Shown: piece by piece, positions 1-7,472 of the stretch
Position numbering within the stretch: position 1 is the first letter of the stretch
How the letters are laid out: every line of letters begins with the position of its first letter
NCBI GenBank assembly: GCA_019247135.1
Contig: JAFAPL010001085.1
Coordinates: forward strand, 1 to 10,952
DNA length: 10,952 nucleotides
DNA from: Chloroflexota bacterium
GTDB lineage: Bacteria; Chloroflexota; UBA6077; CF-72
Direction: 5' to 3'
Program-made: the position numbers and the translations under genes
The notes under the pieces: generated by a model
The model's input: the letters and a program-made list of their open reading frames with translations, nothing else
What the model was told of the DNA's origin: nothing
Database searches by the model: none

Positions 1-1418
1 GCGGGCTCGTCGACCTCCTCGCCGCGGACGCGCTGGCCGAGGCGGCTGAACAGGTCGAGCCGCATGCCAGGGTCGCCAACGACGAAACCGAGCGTCCGAA
101 GTGGAGTCTTGCGTAAACGCTGGCGCCAGCGAGGCTGAGCGGGTGCCAAAACATTGAGCAGTCGCTCGTGGGGTGCACGCGCCATCTCCTCACGTGAGCG
201 CAGGTGGACCTGGGCGCCGTAGCCAATGCTGATCAGGTCCCGACCGAACGGCGACCGAATCGTGCTGTTCACCAGGTCTGAGCGTGTCTCGACCACGACC
301 TCCGCATCCGCGGCCTCAATGCTGTGAGGGTCGATGGCTGAAACGCAGGCGCTGCCGTTCTGTATCTCAATCTCAATTGCCCGCGCTGGGTAGTCCCACA
401 AACGAATGATGGCGTGGAGGTTTTCTGCGCCGGGACGAGCGACGGCATGCCGGATGTCTTCGAGGAGCGTTGCGAATGCGACGTCGTTCAGTGGTTCGCG
501 TTCCTGATTCGGTGAATAGCGCCGCAGCACGGCTACACGCGCGCTTTCGGGTGCGACATAGTCCGTGTCGCTCGACGTGTGCAGGCGTCCGTTCTCCACG
601 TAATCACCAGGGTGCAGGTCGTACGTCGGCACCTCCGGCACCAGCCGTCGAACCGTCTCAGCCGGGGGCTCCATTTGCAGGCGTGACCGACTGATCCACC
701 ACGTGCGGTCGTCTGGCAGGATGAAATGGGCGGCGAAGGGGAACGCCATTCGCGGTCGCAACAAGCGCGCTACCAGCGCGAAATTGTCGAGAAAGAACTT
801 CTCTCGCGCACGCGCGACTGCCGCGTCGTCTTTGCCGGGGACGTGAATGCAATTCGGGAAGTAGCTCGCGCCCCCGAACCCGCAAAAGAGGTAGTCAATC
901 GCAGGAAAACGAGCGCGCAGGATGCGGCAGTACTCGGTGATGACGTCTCGGCGCGATGCATGCAGTGCGTCATTCGCGTTCACGAGGACTTCGCCCGTCG
1001 TCTGATCCTCGACCACGAGCAGGCTGTCGTCCATGTTGGTCATGATCGTCAGCCGCGCGGACTGGTCACCTTTGCGCAGCACGCATGAGGTCCCGCTCAA
1101 GAGTTCGCGGCTGCGTTTGACACCGAGCCGACGCAGGTAGTCGCGCATTTGGGTGTCGTAACGGAGGGGAATAATGGCTTCGACGTCTGGGGCGATCTTC
1201 AACAGCTCGCGCAGCGTGCCGGGGTGGAGATGATCTTCGTGCGCGTGAGAGATGTAGACGGCATCCAGCGTGCTCAGGTCGTAACGTTCTGGGACCGGCA
1301 ACGGGTACGGATACCACTGGCCGCGATAGGCGGGCCCGCTCCACCATGGGTCGGTCAGGAGACTCAGGCCGCCCATGCGCAACAACAGCGTGGCGTGCCC
1401 GACGAAGTCGACGCGCAT
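1..1418 (-). CDS. Metallo-beta-lactamase-fold hydrolase (C-terminus off the left edge)
   Basis: The reading frame is open from an ATG at 1418 down to the window edge, giving 472 complete codons and no stop. The N-terminus reads MRVDFVGHATLLLRMGG, then a L-L-T-D-P-W-W segment, both typical of the UlaG/CMP-Neu5Ac-hydroxylase-like branch of the MBL superfamily. The metal-binding signature SHAHEDHLH follows, with H58, H60, D62 and H63, and an N-A-N-D segment near residue 148 may carry a further metal ligand. Some 300 residues after the MBL core form a C-terminal region I cannot assign. The family hydrolyses or oxidises varied substrates, so the substrate is unknown; a cytosolic location is inferred because no signal peptide is visible. 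A GTG seven codons upstream of the chosen ATG, at 1436, is an alternative start; neither has a strong Shine-Dalgarno. The gene is divergent from typA, 61 nt away. Confidence 0.85.
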   Translation of the reverse strand, partial: MRVDFVGHATLLLRMGGLSLLTDPWWSGPAYRGQWYPYPLPVPERYDLSTLDAVYISHAHEDHLHPGTLRELLKIAPDVEAIIPLRYDTQMRDYLRRLGVKRSRELLSGTSCVLRKGDQSARLTIMTNMDDSLLVVEDQTTGEVLVNANDALHASRRDVITEYCRILRARFPAIDYLFCGFGGASYFPNCIHVPGKDDAAVARAREKFFLDNFALVARLLRPRMAFPFAAHFILPDDRTWWISRSRLQMEPPAETVRRLVPEVPTYDLHPGDYVENGRLHTSSDTDYVAPESARVAVLRRYSPNQEREPLNDVAFATLLEDIRHAVARPGAENLHAIIRLWDYPARAIEIEIQNGSACVSAIDPHSIEAADAEVVVETRSDLVNSTIRSPFGRDLISIGYGAQVHLRSREEMARAPHERLLNVLAPAQPRWRQRLRKTPLRTLGFVVGDPGMRLDLFSRLGQRVRGEEVDEP

Positions 1419-1479
1419 CGGCGGCCATTCTCGCACGCGAGCCAGTCGAATCGGCAATCCCGCGCGAGAAGGTCACGGC
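1419..1479. promoter_or_regulatory. Divergent intergenic region, MBL hydrolase / typA
   Basis: This 61-nt gap must hold, or border on, the promoters of both divergent genes. It contains the short inverted repeat CTCGC-AC-GCGAG at 1430-1441, which could be an operator but is short enough to be chance in GC-rich DNA. I see no clear -35/-10 pair. A TATAAA at 1498-1503 lies just inside typA as annotated. It would be a -10 for a transcript starting near the alternative GTG at 1510. Confidence 0.35.
1466..1472 (+). promoter_or_regulatory. Shine-Dalgarno fixing the typA start
   Basis: GAGAAGG lies 7 nt before the GTG at 1480. The frame is open further upstream to an ATG at 1375, but that would overlap the divergent MBL gene and add 35 residues not found in TypA proteins. 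This site therefore favours GTG 1480. Confidence 0.65.
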
Positions 1480-3369
1480 GTGGCGCGGCACTTTCGTTAT
1501 AAACAAGGCGTGCCGTCTACTCGGGGCGACGTTCGCAACGTCGCCGTCATCGCCCACGTCGATCATGGCAAGACCAGCCTGGTCGATCAGATGCTGCGCC
1601 AGGCAGGTCTGGCGCGCACGCGCATGGGCGAGCCTGAGTTCACGCTCGACAGCATGACCGGCAACCCGCTCGAGCGCGAAAAGGGCATCACGATCCTGTC
1701 GAAGCTGACTGGCATCCCGTACCACGACCATCGCACAGGTCAGGCGGTGCGGCTCAACATCATCGACACGCCGGGCCACGCCGACTTCGGTGGCGAAGTC
1801 GAGCGCGTGCTCGGCATGGCTGACGGCGCGCTGCTGATCGTCGATGCGGCTGAAGGTCCGATGCCGCAGACGCGGTTCGTCCTGCAGAAGACGTTCGAGC
1901 TCGGGCTGCGGCCAATCGTCGTCATCAACAAGGTCGACCGACGCGATGCGCGCGCGGACTGGGTCCTGGAGGCGACCTCCGATCTGTTCCTCGATCTGGC
2001 GACTGACGCGGTGCAGCTCGAATTCCCGGTTCTGTACGCCATCGCGCGCGAAGGCAGGGCTGGGCTTCGACCGGACGATCTGGCGGCCGATTTGCAGCCG
2101 TTGTTCGACACGATCCTGGATCATGTGCCACCGCCGGTCGGCGAATCGAGCGCGCCATTGCAGTTGCAGATCACGACGCTCGACTACGACACGCATCAGG
2201 GTCGGTTCGCGATCGGGCGCATCAAGCGCGGCGCGGTGCGGCCGGGCGACCAGGTCGTGCGGTTGACGCTCGGCGAGCCACCGCTCGGGCCACTCAAAGT
2301 GGTGGCGGTGTATACGTACGAGGGTCTCGCCCGCGTGGCGATCGACTCCGCAACGTTTGGTGACATCGTGGCGGTGACCGGCATAGCTGATGTTGCGATC
2401 GGCGACACACTCGCGGATCCAGCCAGGCCGGAGCCGCTGCCGGCGCAGGCGATCGAACAGCCAACCGTGCGCATGACGTTCAGCGTCAACACGTCCCCGT
2501 TCGCCGGACGCGAAGCCCGGGTCAGCAGTACCTCGCGCCAATTGCGCGCGCGGCTGCTGCGCGAGCTGGAAACGAACGTCAGCTTGCGCGTCGAGGACAC
2601 CGACAGTGCCGACGAGTTTCTCGTCTCCGGGCGCGGCGAGCTGCACCTCGCGATTCTCGTCGAGACGCTGCGGCGCGAGGGGTACGAGTTCCAGGTCTCG
2701 CGGCCGGAGGTCATCACGCGCGAGCTTGATGGCCGTCTGTGTGAGCCGGTCGAGCACCTGGTCGTCGACACCATCGAGGAGCACCTCGGCGCGGTCGCCG
2801 AGCTGCTGGGGAAGCGACTGGGAAAGCTCGAGCACATGGCGCACGACGGGCACGGGGGCGTCCGAATGGAGTTCCGCGTGCCCACGCGCGGTCTCATCGG
2901 ACTGCGATCGCAGTTGTTGACGGCTACGCGCGGGCACAGCGTTATGGCTTCGCGCCTGCTCGGATACGAGCCATGGCAAGGGCCAATCAGTGGCACTCGG
3001 AACGGGGTGCTCGTCGCGAGCGAGACCGGCGTGGCAACCGGTTATGCGATCGCGAGCTCGCAGGAGCGAGCCCAGACCATGGTCGAGCCACAGACGGCGG
3101 TCTACGAGGGGATGCTCGTGGGCCTGAATTCGCGGCCGGACGACATGGCCGTCAATATCACGCGCGAGAAAAAGCAGACGAATATCCGCTCATCGACGTC
3201 GGAAATCGCCGTGAAACTCTCGCCGCCGCTGCGGCTTTCGCTCGAACAAGCGCTCGATTTCATCGAGCCTGACGAACTGGTCGAAGTCACGCCCGTGACG
3301 TTTCGACTGCGTAAACGGCTCTTGAACGCCAACGACCGGGCGAAGGAACGCAAGCGCGCGCCGAGCTGA
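1480..3369 (+). CDS. typA: Translational GTPase TypA/BipA
   Basis: The 629-aa product is full length for the family (about 605-640). TypA is a ribosome-binding GTPase related to EF-G and LepA, involved in ribosome assembly and translation under stress. Visible motifs are the P-loop AHVDHGKT at 25-32, switch I around LEREKGITI, G3 DTPGHADFGGE from D96, and G4 NKVD at 150-153. The C-terminal half contains RVSGRGELHL-like (here LVSGRGELHLAIL), SRPEVI, PTRGLIGLRSQ and the closing LEQALDFIEPDELVEVTP block with an RKR tail, all diagnostic of TypA rather than LepA or EF-G. GTG 1480 is chosen because of its Shine-Dalgarno; GTG 1510 is the alternative. Compared with E. coli TypA as I recall it, there are about three extra residues just before switch I (residues 59-63) and about six more between switch I and DTPG. 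The usual G5 SA pair is replaced by IA (LYAIAREG). Confidence 0.96.
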   Translation: MARHFRYKQGVPSTRGDVRNVAVIAHVDHGKTSLVDQMLRQAGLARTRMGEPEFTLDSMTGNPLEREKGITILSKLTGIPYHDHRTGQAVRLNIIDTPGHADFGGEVERVLGMADGALLIVDAAEGPMPQTRFVLQKTFELGLRPIVVINKVDRRDARADWVLEATSDLFLDLATDAVQLEFPVLYAIAREGRAGLRPDDLAADLQPLFDTILDHVPPPVGESSAPLQLQITTLDYDTHQGRFAIGRIKRGAVRPGDQVVRLTLGEPPLGPLKVVAVYTYEGLARVAIDSATFGDIVAVTGIADVAIGDTLADPARPEPLPAQAIEQPTVRMTFSVNTSPFAGREARVSSTSRQLRARLLRELETNVSLRVEDTDSADEFLVSGRGELHLAILVETLRREGYEFQVSRPEVITRELDGRLCEPVEHLVVDTIEEHLGAVAELLGKRLGKLEHMAHDGHGGVRMEFRVPTRGLIGLRSQLLTATRGHSVMASRLLGYEPWQGPISGTRNGVLVASETGVATGYAIASSQERAQTMVEPQTAVYEGMLVGLNSRPDDMAVNITREKKQTNIRSSTSEIAVKLSPPLRLSLEQALDFIEPDELVEVTPVTFRLRKRLLNANDRAKERKRAPS

Positions 3370-3390
3370 ACGGTGCCGGAGCGGCGGGCG

Positions 3391-3403
3391 TACGCTCTAT
3401 TGA
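3391..3403 (+). promoter_or_regulatory. Candidate leaderless promoter (-10) of the alpha/beta-hydrolase
   Basis: TACGCT at 3391-3396 is followed by 7 nt and then the ATG at 3404. This matches the TANNNT-N(6-7)-ATG arrangement of leaderless genes known from Deinococcus and actinobacteria, where the -10 element sits so close that the transcript starts at the start codon. No Shine-Dalgarno is visible in the 34-nt gap after typA, and no good -35 is seen. Confidence 0.45.
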
Positions 3404-4366
3404 ATGACGACCGCCACGCTTCAGACTGACCTCGATCCCGCTCTGTTCAAGCCCGACGCGATCGAAGCCGAGACCTCGGCTTTCAACAAGCAGCTAGCGG
3501 AAGTGTTGTCTACGGTCCCGCCTGTCTGGACCCAGCCGCCGGCCGTCACGCGCCAGGCGCGCGAGGAGGGCCGCGGACCAACGGGTCCGATCGTGCTGAG
3601 CGACATGGCAGTCAATCGGACAATCGACGGCCCAGCGGGTGCGCTGCCGATCCGTGTCTTCGTACCCGACACCGTCACAGGGGTATATCTGCATTTCCAT
3701 GGCGGCGGCTGGACTCTCGGCCGACCGCACCACCACGACCTCGGCCTGGAAGGGATCGCGAAAAGATCAAGACAGGCGGTCGTCAGCGTCGATTACCGGC
3801 TCGCGCCCGAGAACCCGTATCCGGCGGGTCCTGACGATTGCGAGGCGGCGGCGCTCTGGTTGATCGACAACGCGCAACGCGAGTTCGGCGCGTCGCGCCT
3901 GTGTATCGGCGGCGATTCCGCGGGCGCAAACCTGGCCGTCGTCACTCTTCTGCGTTTGCGCGACAAGCACGGTTTGACTCCGTTCGAGTGCGCCAACTTG
4001 ATTTATGGGTGCTACGACCTGACCGGGACGCCAAGCGTCAAGCAGTCGCCGCCCGACACGCTGATTCTCACGCCGCAAGCGATCGACTGGTTCACCAACC
4101 AGTACGTACCGGACGCTGCCGAGCGCCGGACTACAGACGTCTCGCCACTGTGGGCCGATCTCCACAACATGCCGCGGGCGCTGTTCAGCGTTGGCACGCT
4201 CGACCCACTCGTGGACGACACGCTGTTCATGTATGGCCGCTGGATCGCGGCGGGCAACGAGGCCGAGCTGGCGGTCTACCCGGGCGGCGTACACGGCTTC
4301 ATCGGTATGCCGTACGGCCTCGCGCGGCGCGCGAACGAGCGCGGTCAGCAATTCCTGTGCAGGTAA
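3404..4366 (+). CDS. HSL-family alpha/beta-hydrolase (esterase/lipase)
   Basis: This 320-aa protein carries the full set of hormone-sensitive-lipase-type motifs: the oxyanion-hole HGGG at 99-102 (in YLHFHGGGW), the nucleophile elbow GDSAG with S172, an acid in the segment LDPLVDD (D267 likely), and H297 in GGVHGF. Members hydrolyse short- to medium-chain carboxylic esters; the natural substrate cannot be read from sequence. There is no signal peptide, so it is probably cytosolic. The N-terminal 90 residues form the usual cap region. The ATG at 3404 has no Shine-Dalgarno but a TANNNT element 7 nt upstream suggests a leaderless transcript. The stop overlaps the next gene's start, implying coupled translation with the amidohydrolase. 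Confidence 0.93.
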   Translation: MTTATLQTDLDPALFKPDAIEAETSAFNKQLAEVLSTVPPVWTQPPAVTRQAREEGRGPTGPIVLSDMAVNRTIDGPAGALPIRVFVPDTVTGVYLHFHGGGWTLGRPHHHDLGLEGIAKRSRQAVVSVDYRLAPENPYPAGPDDCEAAALWLIDNAQREFGASRLCIGGDSAGANLAVVTLLRLRDKHGLTPFECANLIYGCYDLTGTPSVKQSPPDTLILTPQAIDWFTNQYVPDAAERRTTDVSPLWADLHNMPRALFSVGTLDPLVDDTLFMYGRWIAAGNEAELAVYPGGVHGFIGMPYGLARRANERGQQFLCR

Positions 4367-5532
4367 TTCGCGCCGGCCGTTTGATCGACGGCACTGGCGC
4401 TGAGGTACAGCGCGATCGCGCGCTCTACGTCGAGGACGGTCGAATCGTCGAGGTCAGACCGGGCAGTCAGACGCCCACGAACGGCGAGGTGCTCGATCTC
4501 AGCCAGCTCACGGTGCTGCCCGGTCTGTTCGACCTGCACGTGCACCTGGTTTTCAGCGCGGGCGAGCGCCCGCTCCGCGACGTCGAGGTCGAGAGCGATC
4601 AACGCCTTCTGCTTCGCGCCGTCGCGGCCGCGCGGCAGGCGCTCAGCGCCGGAGTAACGACGGTGCGTGACCTCGGGGGACGTGGTGACGTCACGTTCGT
4701 GCTGCGCGACGCGATCAACGACGGCTTGCTCTCCGGACCACGCGTGCTCGCCGCCGGTTCGCCGATCACCATCACCGGCGGGCACTGCCACTTCCTCGGT
4801 CTGGAAGCCGACGGCGAGGTTGCGGTGCGCGCCGCAGCCCGACGTCAGCTCAAGGCGGGCGCGAACTGCCTGAAGATCATGTCGACCGGTGGCCGGATGA
4901 CACCTGGGACCAACATCAACGTGGCCCAATACAGCGTCGCCGAGATCGCGGCCGCCGTGGAAGAAGCCCGTCGTCGGCACGTGACCATTGCGGCCCACTC
5001 GCTAGGGGTCGCTGGACTCCGCAATGCGGTCGCCGCTGGTGTCGATACGATCGAGCACTTCAACTGGCTCGACGCGGAGGGCGGGGTCGAGTTCGACCCG
5101 GACGTTGCCCGCCAGATGGTGCGCCAGGGCACGGGTGCTGTGCTTACTCTCGTGCCCCTGCGACGTGCGTCCGCCGAGCTACGGGCTCAGATAGTGGGTG
5201 CGATGCGCGAGGCATTTTCGCTCGGGGTCATGGTGCTCGCGGGAACCGACGCCGGGGTGGCACTCACGCCGTTCGATAGCTTGCCGCGAGAGCTGGAGCT
5301 GATGGTCACCGAGATCGGGCTTACGCCAACGCAAGCCATTGTTGCCGCGACGAGTGCCCCGGCGCGGGTGCTCGGCCTCTCGGACGAGGTCGGCACGCTC
5401 GCGCCCGGGCAGATGGCTGACTTGCTGGCGGTGGAGGGCGATCCGTCACAGCAGATCGAGGATCTGCGGCGCGTGCGGCTCGTGCTCCAGGCGGGCCAGA
5501 CCGTCGTTCAAGACGGAGTCGTTGTTCGCTGA
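4357..5532 (+). CDS. Metal-dependent amidohydrolase (imidazolonepropionase/prolidase-like)
   Basis: The 391-aa product is an amidohydrolase-superfamily TIM-barrel enzyme. In order: a small N-terminal beta domain (VIRAGRLIDGTG), metal ligands H61 and H63 in DLHVHL, GGHCHFLG, a likely carboxylated lysine K173 in CLKIMSTGG, H214 in AAHSLG, H234 in IEHFNW and the catalytic D298 in AGTDAG. It ends with the usual ATSAPARVLGL and GQMADLLAVEGDP blocks. This set fits the subgroup that includes Xaa-Pro dipeptidases and arginine carboxypeptidases; hydrolysis of an amide or cyclic amide is the safe call and the substrate is unknown. The frame is open far upstream, but that part is a shadow of the esterase gene, so GTG 4357 is chosen, giving a 10-nt overlap with the esterase stop. 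No strong Shine-Dalgarno is seen, in keeping with translational coupling. Confidence 0.9.
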   Translation: MQVIRAGRLIDGTGAEVQRDRALYVEDGRIVEVRPGSQTPTNGEVLDLSQLTVLPGLFDLHVHLVFSAGERPLRDVEVESDQRLLLRAVAAARQALSAGVTTVRDLGGRGDVTFVLRDAINDGLLSGPRVLAAGSPITITGGHCHFLGLEADGEVAVRAAARRQLKAGANCLKIMSTGGRMTPGTNINVAQYSVAEIAAAVEEARRRHVTIAAHSLGVAGLRNAVAAGVDTIEHFNWLDAEGGVEFDPDVARQMVRQGTGAVLTLVPLRRASAELRAQIVGAMREAFSLGVMVLAGTDAGVALTPFDSLPRELELMVTEIGLTPTQAIVAATSAPARVLGLSDEVGTLAPGQMADLLAVEGDPSQQIEDLRRVRLVLQAGQTVVQDGVVVR

Positions 5533-5560
5533 CCTCCGCACGGCCGTCTGCACTGTCGAA

Positions 5561-6730
5561 TTACACCGTTCGCGGCCGCGGCGCCGAAACGGGTGGCTGC
5601 AGGTCCCGCCGCAGTTCGGCCAGACGCACGACATGCGCTGGATCCACGGCGCCAAGGAGCCGTCCGTCGGCAACCACAGGCACGAGCGCAGTCTGGCGCA
5701 GTACGTCGGTAACCGGGGTGGCGGGGGACACGGACGGCGGCACTGACTGCATGATCTGGTCGACGGTCGTGAGCGGCCAACGCGCACGAGACAGCGCATT
5801 GATGGTGTGTACGTCGAGTGTGCCAACCGGCTGGTCGCCATCCACCACGAGCATGCGTCGAACGCCGCGCGAAAGGACGTGCGAGAAAACGACGTCCTGG
5901 ATCGTCGAATACCTGGAGACCACGGCGGGCGCGCGATCCATCACGTCGCCAACCAGTACGCCCTCGAGGTTCTGGCGCAAGTTGCGCTCCACTCGCGTCG
6001 CCGAGGCCGCCTGGCTGAGGAACCAACCGAGGAAGATCGTCCACAGCCCGCCACCCAGGTCGCCCAGGGCGAAGCGAACCACGCCGAAGGCGATCATCAG
6101 AAAACCGAAGACCTGGCCGATGGTCGCCGCGATGCTGGTCGCGCGGTCGAACCGATGGGTAATGCCCCACACGATGGAACGGAAGACTCGGCCACCATCG
6201 AGGGGAAAGGCAGGCACCAGATTGAACGCGCCGAGCAGCAAGTTCACCGTGGCCAGATAGTTCAGCACGGCCAGGGCCGGTGTCATCGAGGTGAGCAGCC
6301 GCGGCGAGCCCAACAGGAGATTGACGGTCGGGCCTTGTGAGCGTGCTGCCAGCCAGAAGAGACCGGCCAGCACGAGGCTGGTCAACGGTCCAACGACGGC
6401 GACCAGGAACTCGTCGCGCGCAGTGCGGGGCTCACCTTCCAGATTGGACACGCCCCCGAAGATAAAGAGCGTGATGTCGCGCACACGCATGCCGCGCGCG
6501 CGTGCAACCAGTGAGTGGCTCAGCTCATGGACGAGAACCGAGGCGAACAGGAGCAACGCGGACACGGCTCCGAGCGCCAACGGCAGTGCGAATCCAGCCT
6601 GGCGCGGCGCCACGAAGCGAAAGTAGCCGTTCGCCAGGCCGAAGGTAATGAAAGCGAATGCGAGCAGCCAGCTCGCGTGAGCGCGCAGTTGGATTCCGAA
6701 TACGCGGCCCAGAGGCAAAGATTGACGCAT
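5561..6730 (-). CDS. Site-2-protease-like M50 membrane metalloprotease with two CBS domains
   Basis: The 389-aa protein begins with a hydrophobic segment (about 18-34) and further membrane segments at roughly 48-68, 108-128, 150-170 and 200-240. The zinc motif HELSH is at 68-72 and the third ligand lies in NLVPAFPLDGGR (170-181, D178), which together define peptidase family M50. Two CBS modules follow at about 263-315 and 326-375, starting at GDVMDRAPAVV and VDQIMQSVPPSV. CBS pairs usually bind adenine nucleotides, so proteolysis may respond to energy state. Relatives (SpoIVFB type) cleave within membranes, often acting on anti-sigma or signalling proteins; no partner is encoded nearby. ATG 6730 has a GGAG Shine-Dalgarno at 6738-6741 with 7-nt spacing. 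It is downstream of ogt on the same strand, separated by 120 nt that contains two dyads. It converges with the amidohydrolase, 28 nt away; no terminator is visible there. Confidence 0.94.
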   Translation of the reverse strand: MRQSLPLGRVFGIQLRAHASWLLAFAFITFGLANGYFRFVAPRQAGFALPLALGAVSALLLFASVLVHELSHSLVARARGMRVRDITLFIFGGVSNLEGEPRTARDEFLVAVVGPLTSLVLAGLFWLAARSQGPTVNLLLGSPRLLTSMTPALAVLNYLATVNLLLGAFNLVPAFPLDGGRVFRSIVWGITHRFDRATSIAATIGQVFGFLMIAFGVVRFALGDLGGGLWTIFLGWFLSQAASATRVERNLRQNLEGVLVGDVMDRAPAVVSRYSTIQDVVFSHVLSRGVRRMLVVDGDQPVGTLDVHTINALSRARWPLTTVDQIMQSVPPSVSPATPVTDVLRQTALVPVVADGRLLGAVDPAHVVRLAELRRDLQPPVSAPRPRTV

Positions 6731-6744
6731 GTGTGTGCTCCGCT

Positions 6745-6766
6745 GGCGGCCGATACGGGGGCCGCC
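6745..6766. promoter_or_regulatory. GC hairpin just upstream of the M50 protease Shine-Dalgarno
   Basis: GGCGGCC (6745-6751) and GGCCGCC (6760-6766) form a perfect 7-bp stem with an 8-nt loop. On the minus strand it lies a few bases before the GGAG ribosome-binding site of the protease gene. There is no T-tract, so it is not a standard intrinsic terminator for ogt. It could modulate translation or mRNA stability, or be a weak attenuator. Confidence 0.45.
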
Positions 6767-6767
6767 T

Positions 6768-6782
6768 GTACATCGACTGTAC
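6768..6782. promoter_or_regulatory. 15-bp dyad overlapping a candidate -10 of the protease gene
   Basis: GTACA-tcgac-TGTAC is a perfect dyad with 5-bp arms and a 5-nt spacer, a plausible size for a dimeric repressor site. Read on the minus strand it overlaps TACAGT (6781-6776), a TANNNT match that could be the -10 of the M50 protease. No convincing -35 is seen. The assignment to any regulator family is open. Confidence 0.35.
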
Positions 6783-6850
6783 GAGCGGAGTCTTAAGCGT
6801 AGCTTGAATTTCTACGGCATCGTCAGCGTTATCAGTTTGGAAGCCGTCGA

Positions 6851-7342
6851 TCACGCCTTCGACGAGCAGCGTTGGCGGGCGCTCACCTCGTGCGCCAGCA
6901 GCCACTGCTTGCGATCAAGTCCGCCGCCGTAGCCCGTGAGTGAGCCGTTGGCGCCGATGACGCGGTGGCACGGGATCACGATCGCGATTGGGTTGCGACC
7001 ATTGGCCAGCCCCACCGCGCGTACCGCGCGCGGTTCGCCGATCTGTTCCGCGAGCCGACCGTAGGTCGTCGTCGTGCCGAACGAAATCGCCTGGAGTGCA
7101 GTCCACACGCGCTGCTGGAACGGCGTTCCTTTCGGCGCCAGCGGCAGCTCGAACTGTTGAAGCTCGCCGGCAAAGTACGCCGCAAGCTGCCGAGCGGCTT
7201 GCTTGAACAGGTGATCATCACGGACGTAGCCGTCAACCTTGGGCGCATCGCGACCGTCGGCAAAGTCGAGCTGCTGCAGACCCTGATCGTCACCGACCAG
7301 CACCAGGTCACCGAGGGGGCTCGAGTGGACGGTGTATCGCAT
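6851..7342 (-). CDS. ogt: Methylated-DNA--protein-cysteine S-methyltransferase
   Basis: The 163-aa product has the Ada/Ogt/MGMT architecture: an N-terminal RNase-H-like domain (about 1-70) and the C-terminal winged-helix alkyltransferase domain. The active-site motif is PCHRV at 124-128, with acceptor C125. The supporting helix [12 protein letters not shown] carries Y94, and R108 in AVRAVG is the expected arginine finger that fills the gap left by the flipped base. The C-terminal [15 protein letters not shown] block is standard. It transfers the alkyl group from O6-alkylguanine irreversibly to its own cysteine and is a suicide repair protein. It lacks the Ada N-terminal phosphotriester domain and AraC module, so it is not itself a regulator. 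ATG 7342 is preceded by TATCCT 14 nt upstream, and no strong Shine-Dalgarno is seen. The tail [13 protein letters not shown] is slightly longer than usual. Confidence 0.96.
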   Translation of the reverse strand: MRYTVHSSPLGDLVLVGDDQGLQQLDFADGRDAPKVDGYVRDDHLFKQAARQLAAYFAGELQQFELPLAPKGTPFQQRVWTALQAISFGTTTTYGRLAEQIGEPRAVRAVGLANGRNPIAIVIPCHRVIGANGSLTGYGGGLDRKQWLLAHEVSARQRCSSKA

Positions 7343-7472
7343 TGGACCGGCCAGGAAGGATACCGCCGTGGAACCGGATAGCTAGGCCTATACGTATTCC
7401 ATGCATGGGGCTGGGCGGCCTCTCGGGCAGGGAACGGCAAATCCATTCGACAGCTTGGAGAGGGCACACACG
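7343..7472. promoter_or_regulatory. Divergent promoter region, ogt / zinc-ribbon gene
   Basis: This 130-nt gap lies between two divergent starts. On the minus strand TATCCT (7362-7357) is a reasonable -10 for ogt, placing its transcript start only a few bases before the ATG. At 7383-7408 three perfect palindromes lie end to end (TAGGCCTA, ATACGTAT, CCATGCATGG) in a locally AT-rich island. The Shine-Dalgarno of the zinc-ribbon gene (GGAGAGG, 7457-7463) is at the right side. I see no coding sequence or terminator. Confidence 0.45.

Noticed and set aside
470..1088. Plus-strand short frames at 470-694 and 726-1088
   Set aside because: Both lie opposite the continuous MBL hydrolase frame and lack ribosome-binding sites and recognisable motifs.
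1375..1479. Upstream ATG for typA at 1375
   Set aside because: It would overlap the divergent MBL gene's start and add residues foreign to TypA, whereas GTG 1480 has a good Shine-Dalgarno.
1066..2979. 637-codon open frame on the minus strand opposite typA
   Set aside because: It is antisense to an unambiguous, full-length TypA, overlaps the MBL gene on its own strand in another frame, and shows no domain motif; long shadow frames are expected in GC-rich genes.
3838..4356. N-terminal extension of the amidohydrolase frame to an ATG at 3838
   Set aside because: The extension is arginine rich, lies in a second frame over the esterase catalytic region and has no family similarity; the amidohydrolase domain begins at about 4357.
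5533..5560. Terminator between the convergent amidohydrolase and M50 genes
   Set aside because: Only an 8-nt palindrome (ACGGCCGT, 5540-5547) is present, with no usable loop or T-tract.
5807..6340. Plus-strand open frame of 177 codons inside the M50 protease
   Set aside because: It is antisense to clear CBS and HELSH/NLVPAFPLDGGR coding sequence and is histidine/arginine/glutamine rich in the manner of a shadow frame.
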